DNA from: Thermodesulfobacteriota bacterium
GTDB taxonomy: Bacteria > Desulfobacterota > DSM-4660 > Desulfatiglandales > Desulfatiglandaceae
Assembly: GCA_028278625.1 (NCBI GenBank)
Contig: JANQDY010000104.1
Span: 1-46,397, forward strand
DNA length: 46,397 bases
Direction: 5' to 3'
In this document: piece after piece, positions 7,626-16,708 of the stretch
Layout: every line of letters starts with the position of its first letter
Position numbering within the stretch: the first letter of the stretch is position 1
Translations under genes and position numbers: made by a program
Notes under the pieces: generated by a model
Seen by the model: the letters and a program-made list of their open reading frames with translations, nothing else
Told to the model about the DNA's origin: nothing
Database searches by the model: none

Positions 7626-8882
7626 ATGAAAAAATGCAAAATGCTTGAAACCGCGCATCGTTATCTGGAAATGGCAACAAAATATCTGGATATCAACGAC
7701 GGACTTCTGGCGCTTCTGAAGCATTGCAACAGAGAGCTTCTTGTCCATTTTCCGGTCAGGATGGATGACGGAACAATGAAGGTGTTTACCGGTTATCGCG
7801 TGATCCATAATGCCACATTAGGTCCCTCAAAGGGGGGGATTCGCTACCACCCTGAACTGAATCTGGAAGAGACCCGGGCCCTTGCCATGTTAATGACCTG
7901 GAAGGCCGCCCTGATGAACATCCCCTTCGGAGGCGCCAAGGGGGGGGTTCAGTGCGATACCAAGGTGCTGTCGGAAAAAGAGCTGGAAAACCTTACCCGT
8001 CGGTTCACCTGGGAAATCGCCCCTTTCATAGGAAAAGACAGGGATATTCCAGCGCCCGACATGTACACCAATCCGAAAGTGATGGCCTGGATCATGGATA
8101 CATATAGCATCCTGAAAGGACACTCGGTACCGGAAGTTGTGACGGGGAAGCCCATCGAACTGGGAGGTTCCGTTGGTCGATTCGAGGCGACGGGTAAAGG
8201 CGTTTTCATTTCGGCCCTGGAGGCCGTTCGCCACATGGGCCTTGGTAATTCCCTTGAGGGCCAGAAGGTCGTTATCCAGGGGTCCGGGAATGTTGGTGGC
8301 ACGGCGGCCCAGTTCTTTCACGACGCAGGCGCCAAGGTGGTGGCCATCAGTAACTCAAAGGGGGGCCGGTACAACCCCAACGGATTGAACATATCCGATG
8401 CCCTTAGCTTTAAGGATCGCTATGAATGCGCGATGTCCTACATAGATGACTGTGAAAGCGTGACCAACGAGGAACTTCTCCAACTGGAATGTGATATCCT
8501 GATACCCGCGGCGGTGGCCAACCAGATCCATGAAGACAACGCATCAAAGGTTCGATGCCGCGTGCTTGTGGAAGGGGCCAACAGCCCCACCACATCCGAA
8601 GCGGATGACATCCTGTTTGATCGTGGCATATTTGTGGTCCCCGATATCTTGGCAAACGCCGGAGGGCTGACCGTTTCCTACTTTGAATGGGTTCAGAATG
8701 TTCAGGAGCTGTTATGGACGGCGGAAAAGGTAGCGGAGCGTCTCGAACAGATTATTAAAAAAGCCTTCAGCCAGGTGGTCGGTATTGCGGAGGAAAAAAA
8801 GGTGAAGATGAGAACGGCGGCATACATGCTGGGTGTGGAGAGAGTTGCAAAAGCAATGGCCTTGCGGGGCATATATCCCTAG
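7626..8882 (+). CDS. gdhA: Glutamate dehydrogenase (Glu/Leu/Phe/Val family)
   Basis: A 418-residue protein of the hexameric Glu/Leu/Phe/Val dehydrogenase family. It interconverts glutamate with 2-oxoglutarate and ammonium. Substrate-domain motifs are present: GGIRYHPELNLEETRALAML and the catalytic-lysine signature PFGGAKGGV, with DIPAPDMYT for the second catalytic region. The Rossmann motif is QGSGNVGG, followed by AISNSKGGRYNPNG. The end of the second strand carries Asn where many relatives have Asp, so coenzyme choice cannot be read with confidence. The start is set by the promoter at 7544-7572. It converges with korB and the two stop codons overlap in one CTAG. Beside a probable 2-oxoglutarate:ferredoxin oxidoreductase, it would link amino-acid nitrogen to 2-oxoglutarate. 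Confidence 0.93.
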   Translation: MKKCKMLETAHRYLEMATKYLDINDGLLALLKHCNRELLVHFPVRMDDGTMKVFTGYRVIHNATLGPSKGGIRYHPELNLEETRALAMLMTWKAALMNIPFGGAKGGVQCDTKVLSEKELENLTRRFTWEIAPFIGKDRDIPAPDMYTNPKVMAWIMDTYSILKGHSVPEVVTGKPIELGGSVGRFEATGKGVFISALEAVRHMGLGNSLEGQKVVIQGSGNVGGTAAQFFHDAGAKVVAISNSKGGRYNPNGLNISDALSFKDRYECAMSYIDDCESVTNEELLQLECDILIPAAVANQIHEDNASKVRCRVLVEGANSPTTSEADDILFDRGIFVVPDILANAGGLTVSYFEWVQNVQELLWTAEKVAERLEQIIKKAFSQVVGIAEEKKVKMRTAAYMLGVERVAKAMALRGIYP

Positions 8883-9676
8883 ACCGCCTTGTAGACAACC
8901 CCCATGCTGAAATCATCTTCCAGCACCAGTTCCATGGCCCTTTTGCGATCCACGGGGTCATGATTGGCAGGAAGGGCGTGGACCTTGGTTTTCAGGTTAT
9001 CCCATGTCTTGAACTGCTTGTCAAAGGTCACACAGGAGGTATAGACGTGAAAAAAGGAAAATCCCCTGTGCTCTATTCCCTCCATGAGGGCCGCGGAAAT
9101 GCCCTTTGGATCCCCCGCGAAGAGGCGGGCCACAAAGGAAGCCCCATATGAAAGCGCCATCAGCGTTCCATTCAGAGGTACCCCTTCACTCCCTTGGGGT
9201 GACGCCTTCGTCTTGAATCCCACGGGTGAGCTGGGAGAAGGCTGTCCCTTTGTGAGGCCATAGATGGAGTTGTCAAACAGGATATAGTTGATATCGATAT
9301 CTTTACGGGCCGCGTGAGGCAGGTGTCCCCCACCAATACCGAGGCCGTCGCCATCCCCGCCCACGGCAAATACCATCAGTTCCGGATTCGCCATCTTCAC
9401 CCCCGTGGCCACGGGGAGAGATCTGCCGTGGGCCGCGTGAAGACCGTAGGTGTTTACAAAAAAGGGATATCTCCCCGCGCATCCGATCCCGGAAACCGTG
9501 ACCACTTTGTGATGGGGAATCACCAGTTGTTGAATGGCATCGTTGATCCCCTGATGGATTCCGAAATATCCGCAGCCTGGGCACCAGGTGGGGAGGTTTT
9601 CGGAACGAACGGAAAATCGCCCGGATTGTTGAATCTTCATTGTTTTATCGGCGGTGACGCTTCCAGGTGTCTTCAC
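8879..9676 (-). CDS. korB: 2-oxoacid:ferredoxin oxidoreductase, beta subunit
   Basis: A 265-residue protein carrying the thiamine-diphosphate and iron-sulfur subunit features. WCPGCG (Cys32, Cys35), SGIGCAGR (Cys66) and YTSC near the C-terminus supply the four cluster cysteines. GDGDGLGIGGGH at about 107-118 is the ThDP/Mg binding motif. With the alpha/gamma subunit it oxidatively decarboxylates a 2-oxoacid to the acyl-CoA and reduces ferredoxin, or runs in reverse. The start is the GTG at 9676, with AAGGAG 6 bases upstream; an ATG at 9640 has no such site. It lies 13 bases after the alpha gene. The 2-oxoglutarate assignment comes from the neighbouring TCA and glutamate genes, not from a residue signature. 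Confidence 0.88.
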   Translation of the reverse strand: MKTPGSVTADKTMKIQQSGRFSVRSENLPTWCPGCGYFGIHQGINDAIQQLVIPHHKVVTVSGIGCAGRYPFFVNTYGLHAAHGRSLPVATGVKMANPELMVFAVGGDGDGLGIGGGHLPHAARKDIDINYILFDNSIYGLTKGQPSPSSPVGFKTKASPQGSEGVPLNGTLMALSYGASFVARLFAGDPKGISAALMEGIEHRGFSFFHVYTSCVTFDKQFKTWDNLKTKVHALPANHDPVDRKRAMELVLEDDFSMGVVYKAV

Positions 9677-9689
9677 AAACAGCTCCTTC

Positions 9690-11474
9690 TCATTCTTTTG
9701 TGGTATCTTTCATTGAAATCACAGCACCGATCCTCTCGTATATATCCGTGGCCGACATGGGAAGACCCGTTGCCTGGTTCAACCGCAAAACCGGTTTGTG
9801 ACATAGATGGCCGATGAGATTCGCCAATTGGCCTTCAAAGTTGAGTTCCGGGATAAGAATATTGCTGCATTTCTTCATGAAGGAACTTATGCGATCGGCG
9901 TGGTAGGGAAATATGGCGCTGATTTTGAGTGCCCCTACCTTCAGCCCCTTTTCTTGGGCCCTTTGAACCGCTTCCAATGCCGCGCCGAAAGTTGATCCCC
10001 ACGTGATAACGCCAAGATCCAGGTCCCCCTCGGGTGAAAATTCAACGGGTCCGGGCAAGTCCCTAAGTGCCCCTTGGATCTTACGGTGCCGCTTTTCCGT
10101 CATTTTCATATGATTCATGGGCGTATAGTCCGGAAAACCCTTTTCCGTATGTTCAAGTCCCGTCGTCCAAAAGATGAAGCCTTCGGTCCCCGGCAGCGCC
10201 CGGGGCGAAATACCGGTCTCCGTATCTTCAAACCGGTGATAGGCGCCATGTTTCGATGGATCCGGATACACGTTTCCGTCCTTGATATCTTCCGGACGGC
10301 TTTTGGGGGGAGGAATATTTTCTACCCGGTTATTCAGGAAAAAGTCCGTCAGCACGATGACCGGCGTTTGATATTTTTCAGCAAGCTGAAAGCTCTTTGC
10401 GGTAAAATAATAGCATTCGTTCACATTGGTTGGGGCCAGAACAATGCGTGCCGAATCGCCGGGTCCTCCATAGACCGCTGCTTGCAGGTCCGACTGCTCG
10501 GTCTTTGTGGGAAGGCCGGTGGCCGGTCCTCCCCGCTGGGCGTCCACGATGACCGCCGGGATCTCCGTGACAGTGGCATGGGCGATGAGTTCCGTCATGA
10601 GGGCGAAGCCGGGACCGGAGGTGGCGGTCATTGCCCGCTTGCCGGCGTAGAAACTCCCCAGCACGGCCCCGATGGAGGCGATTTCATCTTCCATCTGCAT
10701 GACCGCCCCCCCCTTTTTGGGAAGTTCCCTGGCCAGATACTCCATGACCGGGGTGGCAGGCGTGATGGGGTAACCAAAATAGTGTTTCAGACCAGCGTCC
10801 AGGGCACCCAGGGATATGGCCACGTTCCCTGAAAGAAGCCTCCTTTCGCCCCTGGAATCACGGCTGCCAATCCGGGACAGTCCCTCTATCCTATCCTTAA
10901 AAATATCCAGACAATGGTCGTGTCCCGCATCAAAGCATTTCATGTTGGCATCGAGGACCTGTTCACCCTTTGCCTGAAATTTCTTCTTAATGGCGTCCTT
11001 AAAAGCCTCGGGCGGCAAACCGAAAAGAGCCGCCAATGCGCCCAAGGCCGATAGGTTTCGTCCCCTCCTGGTTCCGGACACCTCGGCGGCCAAATCACCA
11101 AAGGGGATTCCAAAAGGGTTCATTTCCGGTTCCAGGTGGGCGGCGATGGACTGGCCTTCACCCACATAGGTCACCGGCCTGTTGTCAAAAAGGACGACAG
11201 CGTCCTCTCTGAGGAATGGAATCCGGGAGCGGGACTGTTCATCGTCAAGGGAGACGAGGATGTCCGTCTTGTCATTTAAGGCCATCATCTCCCTTTCACC
11301 GGCCCTGGTTCTGGTGACGCATCGACCGAAGCCCCTTATCTCCGCCGGATAGGAGTCAAAGGCCAGGACCGAAAAGCCCGCCGTGGATAATCCTTCATTC
11401 AGGAGACCGCCGGCCGCGATGGTGCCGTCTCCGGACATTCCGCATATTTCAATGGTTACATCAACGGCTGCCAT
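9690..11474 (-). CDS. korA: 2-oxoacid:ferredoxin oxidoreductase, fused gamma-alpha subunit
   Basis: A 594-residue fusion. Residues 1 to about 190 form the gamma domain (ICGMSGDGTIAAGGLL, then SYPAEIRGFG). From about 215 on is the alpha (pyrimidine-binding) domain, with GYPITPATPVMEYLA, MQMEDEIASIGAVLG, ATSGPGFALMTE and RGGPATGLPTKTEQSDL, all typical of KorA/PorA. It pairs with KorB to form the 2-oxoacid oxidoreductase core. The gamma-alpha fusion is a known arrangement for KorAB-type enzymes. GGAG stands 7 bases before the ATG at 11474, and the upstream flavoprotein gene ends at 11476, so translation is probably coupled. No separate delta ferredoxin subunit is present. The iron-sulfur domains of the two upstream flavoproteins may fill that electron-transfer role. 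Confidence 0.9.
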   Translation of the reverse strand: MAAVDVTIEICGMSGDGTIAAGGLLNEGLSTAGFSVLAFDSYPAEIRGFGRCVTRTRAGEREMMALNDKTDILVSLDDEQSRSRIPFLREDAVVLFDNRPVTYVGEGQSIAAHLEPEMNPFGIPFGDLAAEVSGTRRGRNLSALGALAALFGLPPEAFKDAIKKKFQAKGEQVLDANMKCFDAGHDHCLDIFKDRIEGLSRIGSRDSRGERRLLSGNVAISLGALDAGLKHYFGYPITPATPVMEYLARELPKKGGAVMQMEDEIASIGAVLGSFYAGKRAMTATSGPGFALMTELIAHATVTEIPAVIVDAQRGGPATGLPTKTEQSDLQAAVYGGPGDSARIVLAPTNVNECYYFTAKSFQLAEKYQTPVIVLTDFFLNNRVENIPPPKSRPEDIKDGNVYPDPSKHGAYHRFEDTETGISPRALPGTEGFIFWTTGLEHTEKGFPDYTPMNHMKMTEKRHRKIQGALRDLPGPVEFSPEGDLDLGVITWGSTFGAALEAVQRAQEKGLKVGALKISAIFPYHADRISSFMKKCSNILIPELNFEGQLANLIGHLCHKPVLRLNQATGLPMSATDIYERIGAVISMKDTTKE

Positions 11475-11475
11475 A

Positions 11476-12492
11476 TCAGAACTCCATCCACCAGGAACTG
11501 TTCACCCGGACCCCCTGCACCTCGAAAACACGCGCCATCACCGGTTCCGCCTTCACCCTTTCGCCAATGAGGTTCAGGGCCGCTGTTCGGCCCAGAAGAA
11601 CCGCATTGTCATGGCCGATGGAAACCCAATAGTCCCGAAGATCGGGATGAAAGACCTGGGCACAATCGCCCGTGGCATAGACGCCCTCAAATCCCGTATG
11701 AAGATATTCATCCACCAGAATGCCTCTGTCAATCTTAAGACCGCTTCGTGCGAGAAAATTGATATCCGGCCTGAGGCCGAAAAAGGCTCCCACCAAACCG
11801 GCCCGGACCTTTTCAAGACCCGTGTTCACTTCAACCATGCCGTTTGAAAGGCGGCGCATTCCTTTGATGCGGGAGTATTTGAGCACTTCCACCCCTTTAA
11901 CGGAAAGCTTGTCCGCCACCTGATCAAAAAGATCTCCATCAAATCTGAGGGGCCAGAAGGCCTCTTCATTGAGTGCGAAATAGACCTTCTTTTCCATATC
12001 CATCAATTGCTTTGTGAGGGAGAGGGAGGTCAGATCTCCTCCGATCATCAGAACCGTATCCGTCTCATTCAGTTTTTGGATCCACACCTTGGCATCTTGG
12101 AGGGTCTTGAGTGTCAGCATGAGGTCTTTAAAGACCATTAAGTCCTCGGGAATCCGGGGTCTGCCGCCCACGGCCAAGATCAGGCCGTCAAAGGAGATGA
12201 TCTCTTTATGATCCAGAACAATCTCCCCCTTATCCGGATGGACTGCCACAACTTCCTGGCCACCGCGAAGCTTGATCCCTTTCTCCTTATATGACGTGGG
12301 AGTAGAGACATAGAGCTTCTCTAAAGCCAATTCGCCCGCGATAAAGAATGGCAGAAGATGAGGCCTGTAGCAACCGCCCCATTCTTTGCTGATAACGGTA
12401 ACCCGAGCCTTCGGGGCGTGATGACGAAGGGTCAGCGCGGCCTCATTTCCAGCGGGACCGTTCCCGATAACCACAAAATGCTGCTCAGCCAT
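11476..12492 (-). CDS. FAD/NAD(P)-dependent oxidoreductase (pyridine nucleotide-disulfide/NirB-like)
   Basis: A 338-residue flavoprotein. The N-terminal FAD-binding motif is IGNGPAGNEAA, with VISKEWGGCYRPHLLPFFIAG after it. The NAD(P) domain has VLMIGGDLTSLSL, where the third glycine of the usual GxGxxG is changed. A second FAD motif near the C-terminus reads GVYATGDCAQ. The fold is that of rubredoxin-reductase and NirB-like FAD enzymes, without a redox-active CxxxxC pair. Its place between a GltD-like iron-sulfur flavoprotein and the 2-oxoacid oxidoreductase genes suggests it moves electrons between ferredoxin and a pyridine nucleotide or quinone. The specific acceptor cannot be read from the sequence. 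Confidence 0.8.
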   Translation of the reverse strand: MAEQHFVVIGNGPAGNEAALTLRHHAPKARVTVISKEWGGCYRPHLLPFFIAGELALEKLYVSTPTSYKEKGIKLRGGQEVVAVHPDKGEIVLDHKEIISFDGLILAVGGRPRIPEDLMVFKDLMLTLKTLQDAKVWIQKLNETDTVLMIGGDLTSLSLTKQLMDMEKKVYFALNEEAFWPLRFDGDLFDQVADKLSVKGVEVLKYSRIKGMRRLSNGMVEVNTGLEKVRAGLVGAFFGLRPDINFLARSGLKIDRGILVDEYLHTGFEGVYATGDCAQVFHPDLRDYWVSIGHDNAVLLGRTAALNLIGERVKAEPVMARVFEVQGVRVNSSWWMEF

Positions 12493-12507
12493 TGTTATAC
12501 CGCCTCT

Positions 12508-14229
12508 TTAGATTTTTCGATCAACCAATTCAACCTTTGTTACGGATATGCAGTCCATGGGACAGACCCTGACGCATTCTCCACAACGGATGCATCTCCC
12601 ATTGTCAATGATAACGGCGTTTACCTTTTCCCAATCAGAGGTTTCAACAAATCCGGTAATGGCCCCTAGTTCATTGGTTTTTACGCGATGGACCAGCTTG
12701 ATGCAGTCCCTGGGCGCCACATCGATGCAATAGCGACAATAGATGCAGCGATCCATATCGATTTCATAGTGCAGGTAACAGAGGTAGCATCGTTTTGCCT
12801 CTTCATGGGATTGTTCTCTCAAATATCCGGTTTCCACTTCCTCATCCGGCACCTCAATACGGTTTTCCACGGGCAAAAGCGTCGGGATCTCCTGCCTTGG
12901 CAAGTATTCCCAGGCAGGCTTTCTGTCCGTGTTTTGGCTATCCTGTAGGCGGACGGCTTTCTCATAAAAGACGCTTCCCGTAAGGTCCTTGGAAATAAGG
13001 TAAGCCGCCTTTCTTCCCATGGACAGGGCCTCAATGACCGTGGAAGGACCGGTAAGGTAATCTCCCGTCACATAGAGTCCTTTAAGGGATGTGCGAAAAG
13101 ATGCCCTGTCGGCAAGGATAATGCCGTTTTCATCCTTTTCACCCGGGGCCTCAAAGGGGGCCGGCCTCTGCCCCACAGCCACGATCACGGCATCTGTTTC
13201 CAGGATAAAATCGCTTCCTTCAATGGAAGAAATGTCTCTTTTGCCGTCATCTCCCTTTTCACCCGGTCTTGTGCGAACGAACGCCACTCTTTCAGCGCGT
13301 CCTTTACCGAGGATCCTTTTGGCCAGCATGAGGGATTCGATTCTTATGCCCTCTCTCTTTGTTTCAAGGATTTCGTCTCGGGTAACCCTCAAATCCTCCT
13401 CCGTTCGTCGAAGGCAGATGCGCACTTCCTTTGCCCCGAGCCGCAATGCCGTTCGCGCGCAATCAAATGCGGTAAAACCGGCACCGATAACCAATACCCT
13501 GTCACCAAGTTGTACGCTTTCCCCGTTGCACACCTTCATCATAAATTCCAGTCCGGAATGCACCCCCGCCAGTGATTCACCGGGGATCTTCAAGGGGATG
13601 GACCGATAGCACCCCGTGGCCGATAGCAGGGCATCATGTTTATCCAGGAGTTCATCTACGTTAATATCCTCGCCCACTTTTACGCCTGTCTGAACCATGA
13701 CGCCCAGGCGCAAAATGGCCTCGATTTCCAAATCCAGGACATGGCGGGGCAGTCTGAAGCGGGGAATGCCGTACCTGAGCATTCCTCCGGGTTTTCCCAT
13801 GGCCTCATAGACGGTCACGGAAAACCCCATGAAGGCCAAATCATGGGCCGCGGCCAGGCCGGCCGGTCCGGCGCCGATGATTCCCACGTGCTTGTGGACC
13901 TTGGGTGCGGGTTGAAACGACGCTGATGCCTCTGTCCCAAAGTCCGAGGCGGCCCGTTTGATGTGGCAGATGTTCACCGGAAGCCCCAATTCCGGCTCGC
14001 CGTGCCGGCACCTGTCCTCACAGGGCCTGGAACAGATGCGGCCAAGGACCCCGGGAAGGATATTCGCCGCACGATTGATGTCATAAGACTTTCCATAGTT
14101 TCTTTCAAAGAGGGCGCGAATATAGGCGGGGATATTGGTATCGGCCGGACAGGCACTCTGGCAGGGGACGTTTATGTCCACGTAATAAAAATCCGCCGGA
14201 TCGGTCGAATAAATGAGGTTGTCTTCCAT
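12508..14229 (-). CDS. GltD-like FAD/NAD(P) oxidoreductase with C-terminal ferredoxin domain
   Basis: A 573-residue protein resembling the small subunit of glutamate synthase and the NfnB class. The N-terminal cysteine-rich domain has CQSACPADTNIPAY and CSRPCEDRCRHGEPELG. The FAD site is GAGPAGLAAAHDLAFMG, with GGMLRYGIPRFRLP. The NADP-type site is VIGAGFTAFDCARTALRLG. The C-terminus adds two ferredoxin-type clusters: CIYCRYCIDVAPRDC (the last cysteine is spaced unusually) and CIRCGECVRVCPMDC. It could couple NAD(P)H to low-potential iron-sulfur carriers. GGAGAG just before the ATG at 14229 fixes the start; the in-frame extension to 14271 would add 14 residues. It is the first gene of the korAB operon, with its own promoter at 14321-14349. 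No GltB is nearby, so glutamate synthase is unlikely. Confidence 0.85.
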   Translation of the reverse strand: MEDNLIYSTDPADFYYVDINVPCQSACPADTNIPAYIRALFERNYGKSYDINRAANILPGVLGRICSRPCEDRCRHGEPELGLPVNICHIKRAASDFGTEASASFQPAPKVHKHVGIIGAGPAGLAAAHDLAFMGFSVTVYEAMGKPGGMLRYGIPRFRLPRHVLDLEIEAILRLGVMVQTGVKVGEDINVDELLDKHDALLSATGCYRSIPLKIPGESLAGVHSGLEFMMKVCNGESVQLGDRVLVIGAGFTAFDCARTALRLGAKEVRICLRRTEEDLRVTRDEILETKREGIRIESLMLAKRILGKGRAERVAFVRTRPGEKGDDGKRDISSIEGSDFILETDAVIVAVGQRPAPFEAPGEKDENGIILADRASFRTSLKGLYVTGDYLTGPSTVIEALSMGRKAAYLISKDLTGSVFYEKAVRLQDSQNTDRKPAWEYLPRQEIPTLLPVENRIEVPDEEVETGYLREQSHEEAKRCYLCYLHYEIDMDRCIYCRYCIDVAPRDCIKLVHRVKTNELGAITGFVETSDWEKVNAVIIDNGRCIRCGECVRVCPMDCISVTKVELVDRKI

Positions 14230-14320
14230 TTCGGCTCTCCGTGAGGTCTTTCTAAAGGTGCGTATTAACAAAAGCGGCGGCGCTTCTGCGATTCATATGA
14301 CCGGAGATCAAGTGACACTC

Positions 14321-14349
14321 ATTCTACCCGGTTTCCGGCTTTCTGCCAA
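14321..14349 (-). promoter_or_regulatory. Promoter of the flavoprotein-korAB operon
   Basis: On the minus strand TTGGCA (14349-14344), a 17-base spacer and TAGAAT (14326-14321). The expected start site is near 14314, about 85 bases before the ATG at 14229. It lies in the 138-base gap after nqrF, so the korAB operon can be transcribed independently of nqr. Confidence 0.55.
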
Positions 14350-14367
14350 CACTTTTGAATCCGCCAT

Positions 14368-15483
14368 CTATTCAAACTTATCAAAGAAAATGCGGTCTTC
14401 CGGTATTCCCTTTTCAAGGATCATCTTCATGCACGCGTCTATCATCCCCGGTGATCCGCAAAGATAAACGTCAATCCGGGCGTTTAGGGGGACATACTTC
14501 TCTATAAGGGTCGTGACCCTTCCTGTCTCGCCCTCCCATATTTCGGTTTCAGAAGGCCGCGACAAAGTGGGGGTAAATGTGAAGTTGGGCATCTTTTCCT
14601 CAAACGCCCGCATTTGGTCATGGTAATAGAGGTCCGCCTTTGTCCTGGCCCCGAAAAAGAACCGGGTGTCCCTTCCGATCTTTTCAGATGCAATCCGGTG
14701 CAGTATGGATTTCATGGGCGCAAGACCTGAACCGGTGGCCACCAACAGGATTGACCTGTCCGAGTCCCGCAGAAAAAAATCCCCGTATGGTCCGTACATG
14801 GTAAGTTCTTGTCCTCCCGACAGATAATCATGCACATAGGTGGAAACCGCCCCTTCAGGCACCTTTGTTATGACAAGCTCCAGGTGATGGTTCCTGGTGT
14901 AATCAGAAGCAATGGAATAGGCCCTGTACTCCGGATTCTTGGTCAGTTTGTATCTTGGCACCTCCAATTGCACATACTGGCCCGGTTTAAAGACAATCCC
15001 CTCCTTTGGAGAGAGGATATCCAGGGACAGCCCTTTTATTTCAGGTGTCAAATCCGTGATCATGGCGACCCGTACCTTGAATTCCTTGATTAGGAAGAGA
15101 TCCTCGGGAAGGGTGATTTTCAAATCATCCTTTACCTTTACCTGGCAGCTCAGCCTGACGTTTTCTTCTATCTCCTCCTGAGATAGATAGGGCGTCTCGG
15201 TTGGAAGGATCGGTCCTCCCCCCTCCTCAACCTTCACCTTGCAGTATGAGCAGGTTCCCTTGCCGCCACAGGCGGACGGCACAAAGATCTTTTCCGCTTT
15301 AAGGGATGCGAGCAACGATCTTCCGCCCTCTAAAACGATCTCCTTTTCTTCATTGATCAGGATCCGCCTCTCACCATAGTCACCAAGATAGGCATAGGCG
15401 ATCTCCAACAAAAAGGCGAGGATCACGCCGATGCCGCAAACCACCAGGATGCTTGTGATGAATTCCACGGTGTGTGCTTCCAT
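14368..15483 (-). CDS. nqrF: Na+-NQR subunit F-like (NADH dehydrogenase, 2Fe-2S and FAD)
   Basis: A 371-residue protein. One N-terminal transmembrane helix (about 10-30) is followed by a plant-type 2Fe-2S domain with Cys72, Cys78 and Cys81 ([10 protein letters not shown]) and Cys113. The FAD domain has RAYSIAS. The NADH domain has [14 protein letters not shown] and [13 protein letters not shown]. This is the electron-entry subunit of Na+-translocating NADH:quinone oxidoreductase, where NADH reduces FAD and then the 2Fe-2S centre. Its presence, with no RnfB or RnfC, marks the cluster as Nqr-type rather than Rnf-type. It is about 35 residues shorter than the roughly 405 residues usual for NqrF. 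Its start overlaps the nqrE stop. Confidence 0.88.
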   Translation of the reverse strand: MEAHTVEFITSILVVCGIGVILAFLLEIAYAYLGDYGERRILINEEKEIVLEGGRSLLASLKAEKIFVPSACGGKGTCSYCKVKVEEGGGPILPTETPYLSQEEIEENVRLSCQVKVKDDLKITLPEDLFLIKEFKVRVAMITDLTPEIKGLSLDILSPKEGIVFKPGQYVQLEVPRYKLTKNPEYRAYSIASDYTRNHHLELVITKVPEGAVSTYVHDYLSGGQELTMYGPYGDFFLRDSDRSILLVATGSGLAPMKSILHRIASEKIGRDTRFFFGARTKADLYYHDQMRAFEEKMPNFTFTPTLSRPSETEIWEGETGRVTTLIEKYVPLNARIDVYLCGSPGMIDACMKMILEKGIPEDRIFFDKFE

Positions 15484-16076
15484 TACTGGATCTGAATCAT
15501 TCCGCTGAAAGCGACAAATGCCAGGGAAAGGATGCCGGTGATAATCAGCGTAATTGCCGGGCCCTCCAGTCCTTTAGGGAGTTTCGCGCTTTTTTGTATC
15601 TTCTCCCTGATGGCACCGATGGAGAGGATGGCCAGCAACCAGCCGATGCCGCTGCCGGCCCCGTAGGCCAAAGACTGCACCAGGGTATACTCCCTGATAA
15701 TCAGAAAAAGAGAGACGCCCAAGACCGCGCAATTCACCGTTATTAAGGGAAGGAAAATCCCCAACATATAGTAAAGGGGTGGAAAAAACCTTTCCACGGT
15801 CATTTCCACCAGTTGAACAAAGGAGGCAATGATAATGATGAACACGATGAATCGAAAGTGTTCCAGGTGGAACGGCTTTAAAAGGTACGTATAAACGAGA
15901 TAGTTCAAAACGGCAGTACTTGTCATGACGAACACGACCGCAATCCCCAGGCCCAGGGACGAACGGATCTGTCTCGATACGGACAGAAACGGACAGAGGC
16001 CCAGAAAATTGGTCAACAGAATATTGTTTGTAAAGATGGCCGCGAAAAAAAGCGTTGAACTGTCTATCTGATTCAT
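15483..16076 (-). CDS. nqrE: Na+-NQR subunit E (RnfA/NqrE family)
   Basis: A 197-residue, six-helix membrane protein. It opens with STLFFAAIFTNNILLTNFLG, which matches the NqrE/RnfA signature containing a conserved membrane cysteine region (LGLCPFLSVS). A second block, GAGSGIGWLLAILSI, is the matching pseudo-repeat. In Nqr and Rnf, subunits E and D (A and E in Rnf) form an inverted-topology pair that holds an iron centre in the membrane and takes part in Na+ transport. It overlaps nqrD by 4 bases (ATGA) and is directly followed by nqrF. Confidence 0.92.
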   Translation of the reverse strand: MNQIDSSTLFFAAIFTNNILLTNFLGLCPFLSVSRQIRSSLGLGIAVVFVMTSTAVLNYLVYTYLLKPFHLEHFRFIVFIIIIASFVQLVEMTVERFFPPLYYMLGIFLPLITVNCAVLGVSLFLIIREYTLVQSLAYGAGSGIGWLLAILSIGAIREKIQKSAKLPKGLEGPAITLIITGILSLAFVAFSGMIQIQ

Positions 16077-16702
16077 GATCCCTGCCTGGTGTTCAATTCT
16101 ACGGTTTCAGGGAAAATGGCCCTGACGATCCAGATGAAGACACCCAAAACAAAAAATGCGCCCGGAGCGATGATCATGATGGTCCAGGGGACAAAGCCCT
16201 CCGGCATAATCGGGAATCCCAAAATCGATCCGAACCCCAACAATTCCCGTATGACCGCGATAATGGTCAGTACGAACGCGTAGCCCAATCCCACCGCCAA
16301 ACCGTCCAGGAACGACGGTACGACGGGATGGTTCTGGGCAAAGGCCTCACACCGTCCCATGATGATGCAATTGGTGATGATGAGACCCACATAAGGTCCC
16401 AGTGCGTCGCTGATATCCGGCAGATATGCTTTTATCACGATGTCCACAATGATCACGTAGGATGCGATGATCAGGGTTTGAACCATCATACGGATTCGGG
16501 TGGGAATATGGTTCCTCAAAAGGGAGACCGTCATGGAACTCATGGAAGCGGTGAAGATGAGGCCTGCGTTCATCACCAGCGTGTTTACCAGAAGATTCGT
16601 AACGGCCAATGTGGAGCATATCCCCAGGACCTGCCTGAGCACCGGATTGTCTTTCCAAAGACCCGCTATAAAAATTTCGCGACCTGACATTCTTTTCTGC
16701 AT
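16073..16702 (-). CDS. nqrD: Na+-NQR subunit D (RnfE/NqrD family)
   Basis: A 209-residue membrane protein with about six helices. Conserved pieces include WKDNPVLRQVLGICSTLAVT near the start (L-Cys in the first helix) and LIITNCIIMGRCEAFAQNHP (the second cysteine-bearing helix), both typical of NqrD/RnfE. These cysteines ligate the intramembrane iron centre together with those of subunit E. GAGGGTG lies 7 bases before the ATG at 16702; an alternative ATG is at 16690. It follows nqrC after 6 bases and overlaps nqrE. Confidence 0.92.
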   Translation of the reverse strand: MQKRMSGREIFIAGLWKDNPVLRQVLGICSTLAVTNLLVNTLVMNAGLIFTASMSSMTVSLLRNHIPTRIRMMVQTLIIASYVIIVDIVIKAYLPDISDALGPYVGLIITNCIIMGRCEAFAQNHPVVPSFLDGLAVGLGYAFVLTIIAVIRELLGFGSILGFPIMPEGFVPWTIMIIAPGAFFVLGVFIWIVRAIFPETVELNTRQGS

Positions 16703-16708
16703 ATGGAT

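Noticed and set aside
12508..14229. Glutamate synthase small subunit
   Set aside because: No large subunit, extra ferredoxin clusters, and a korAB operon context.
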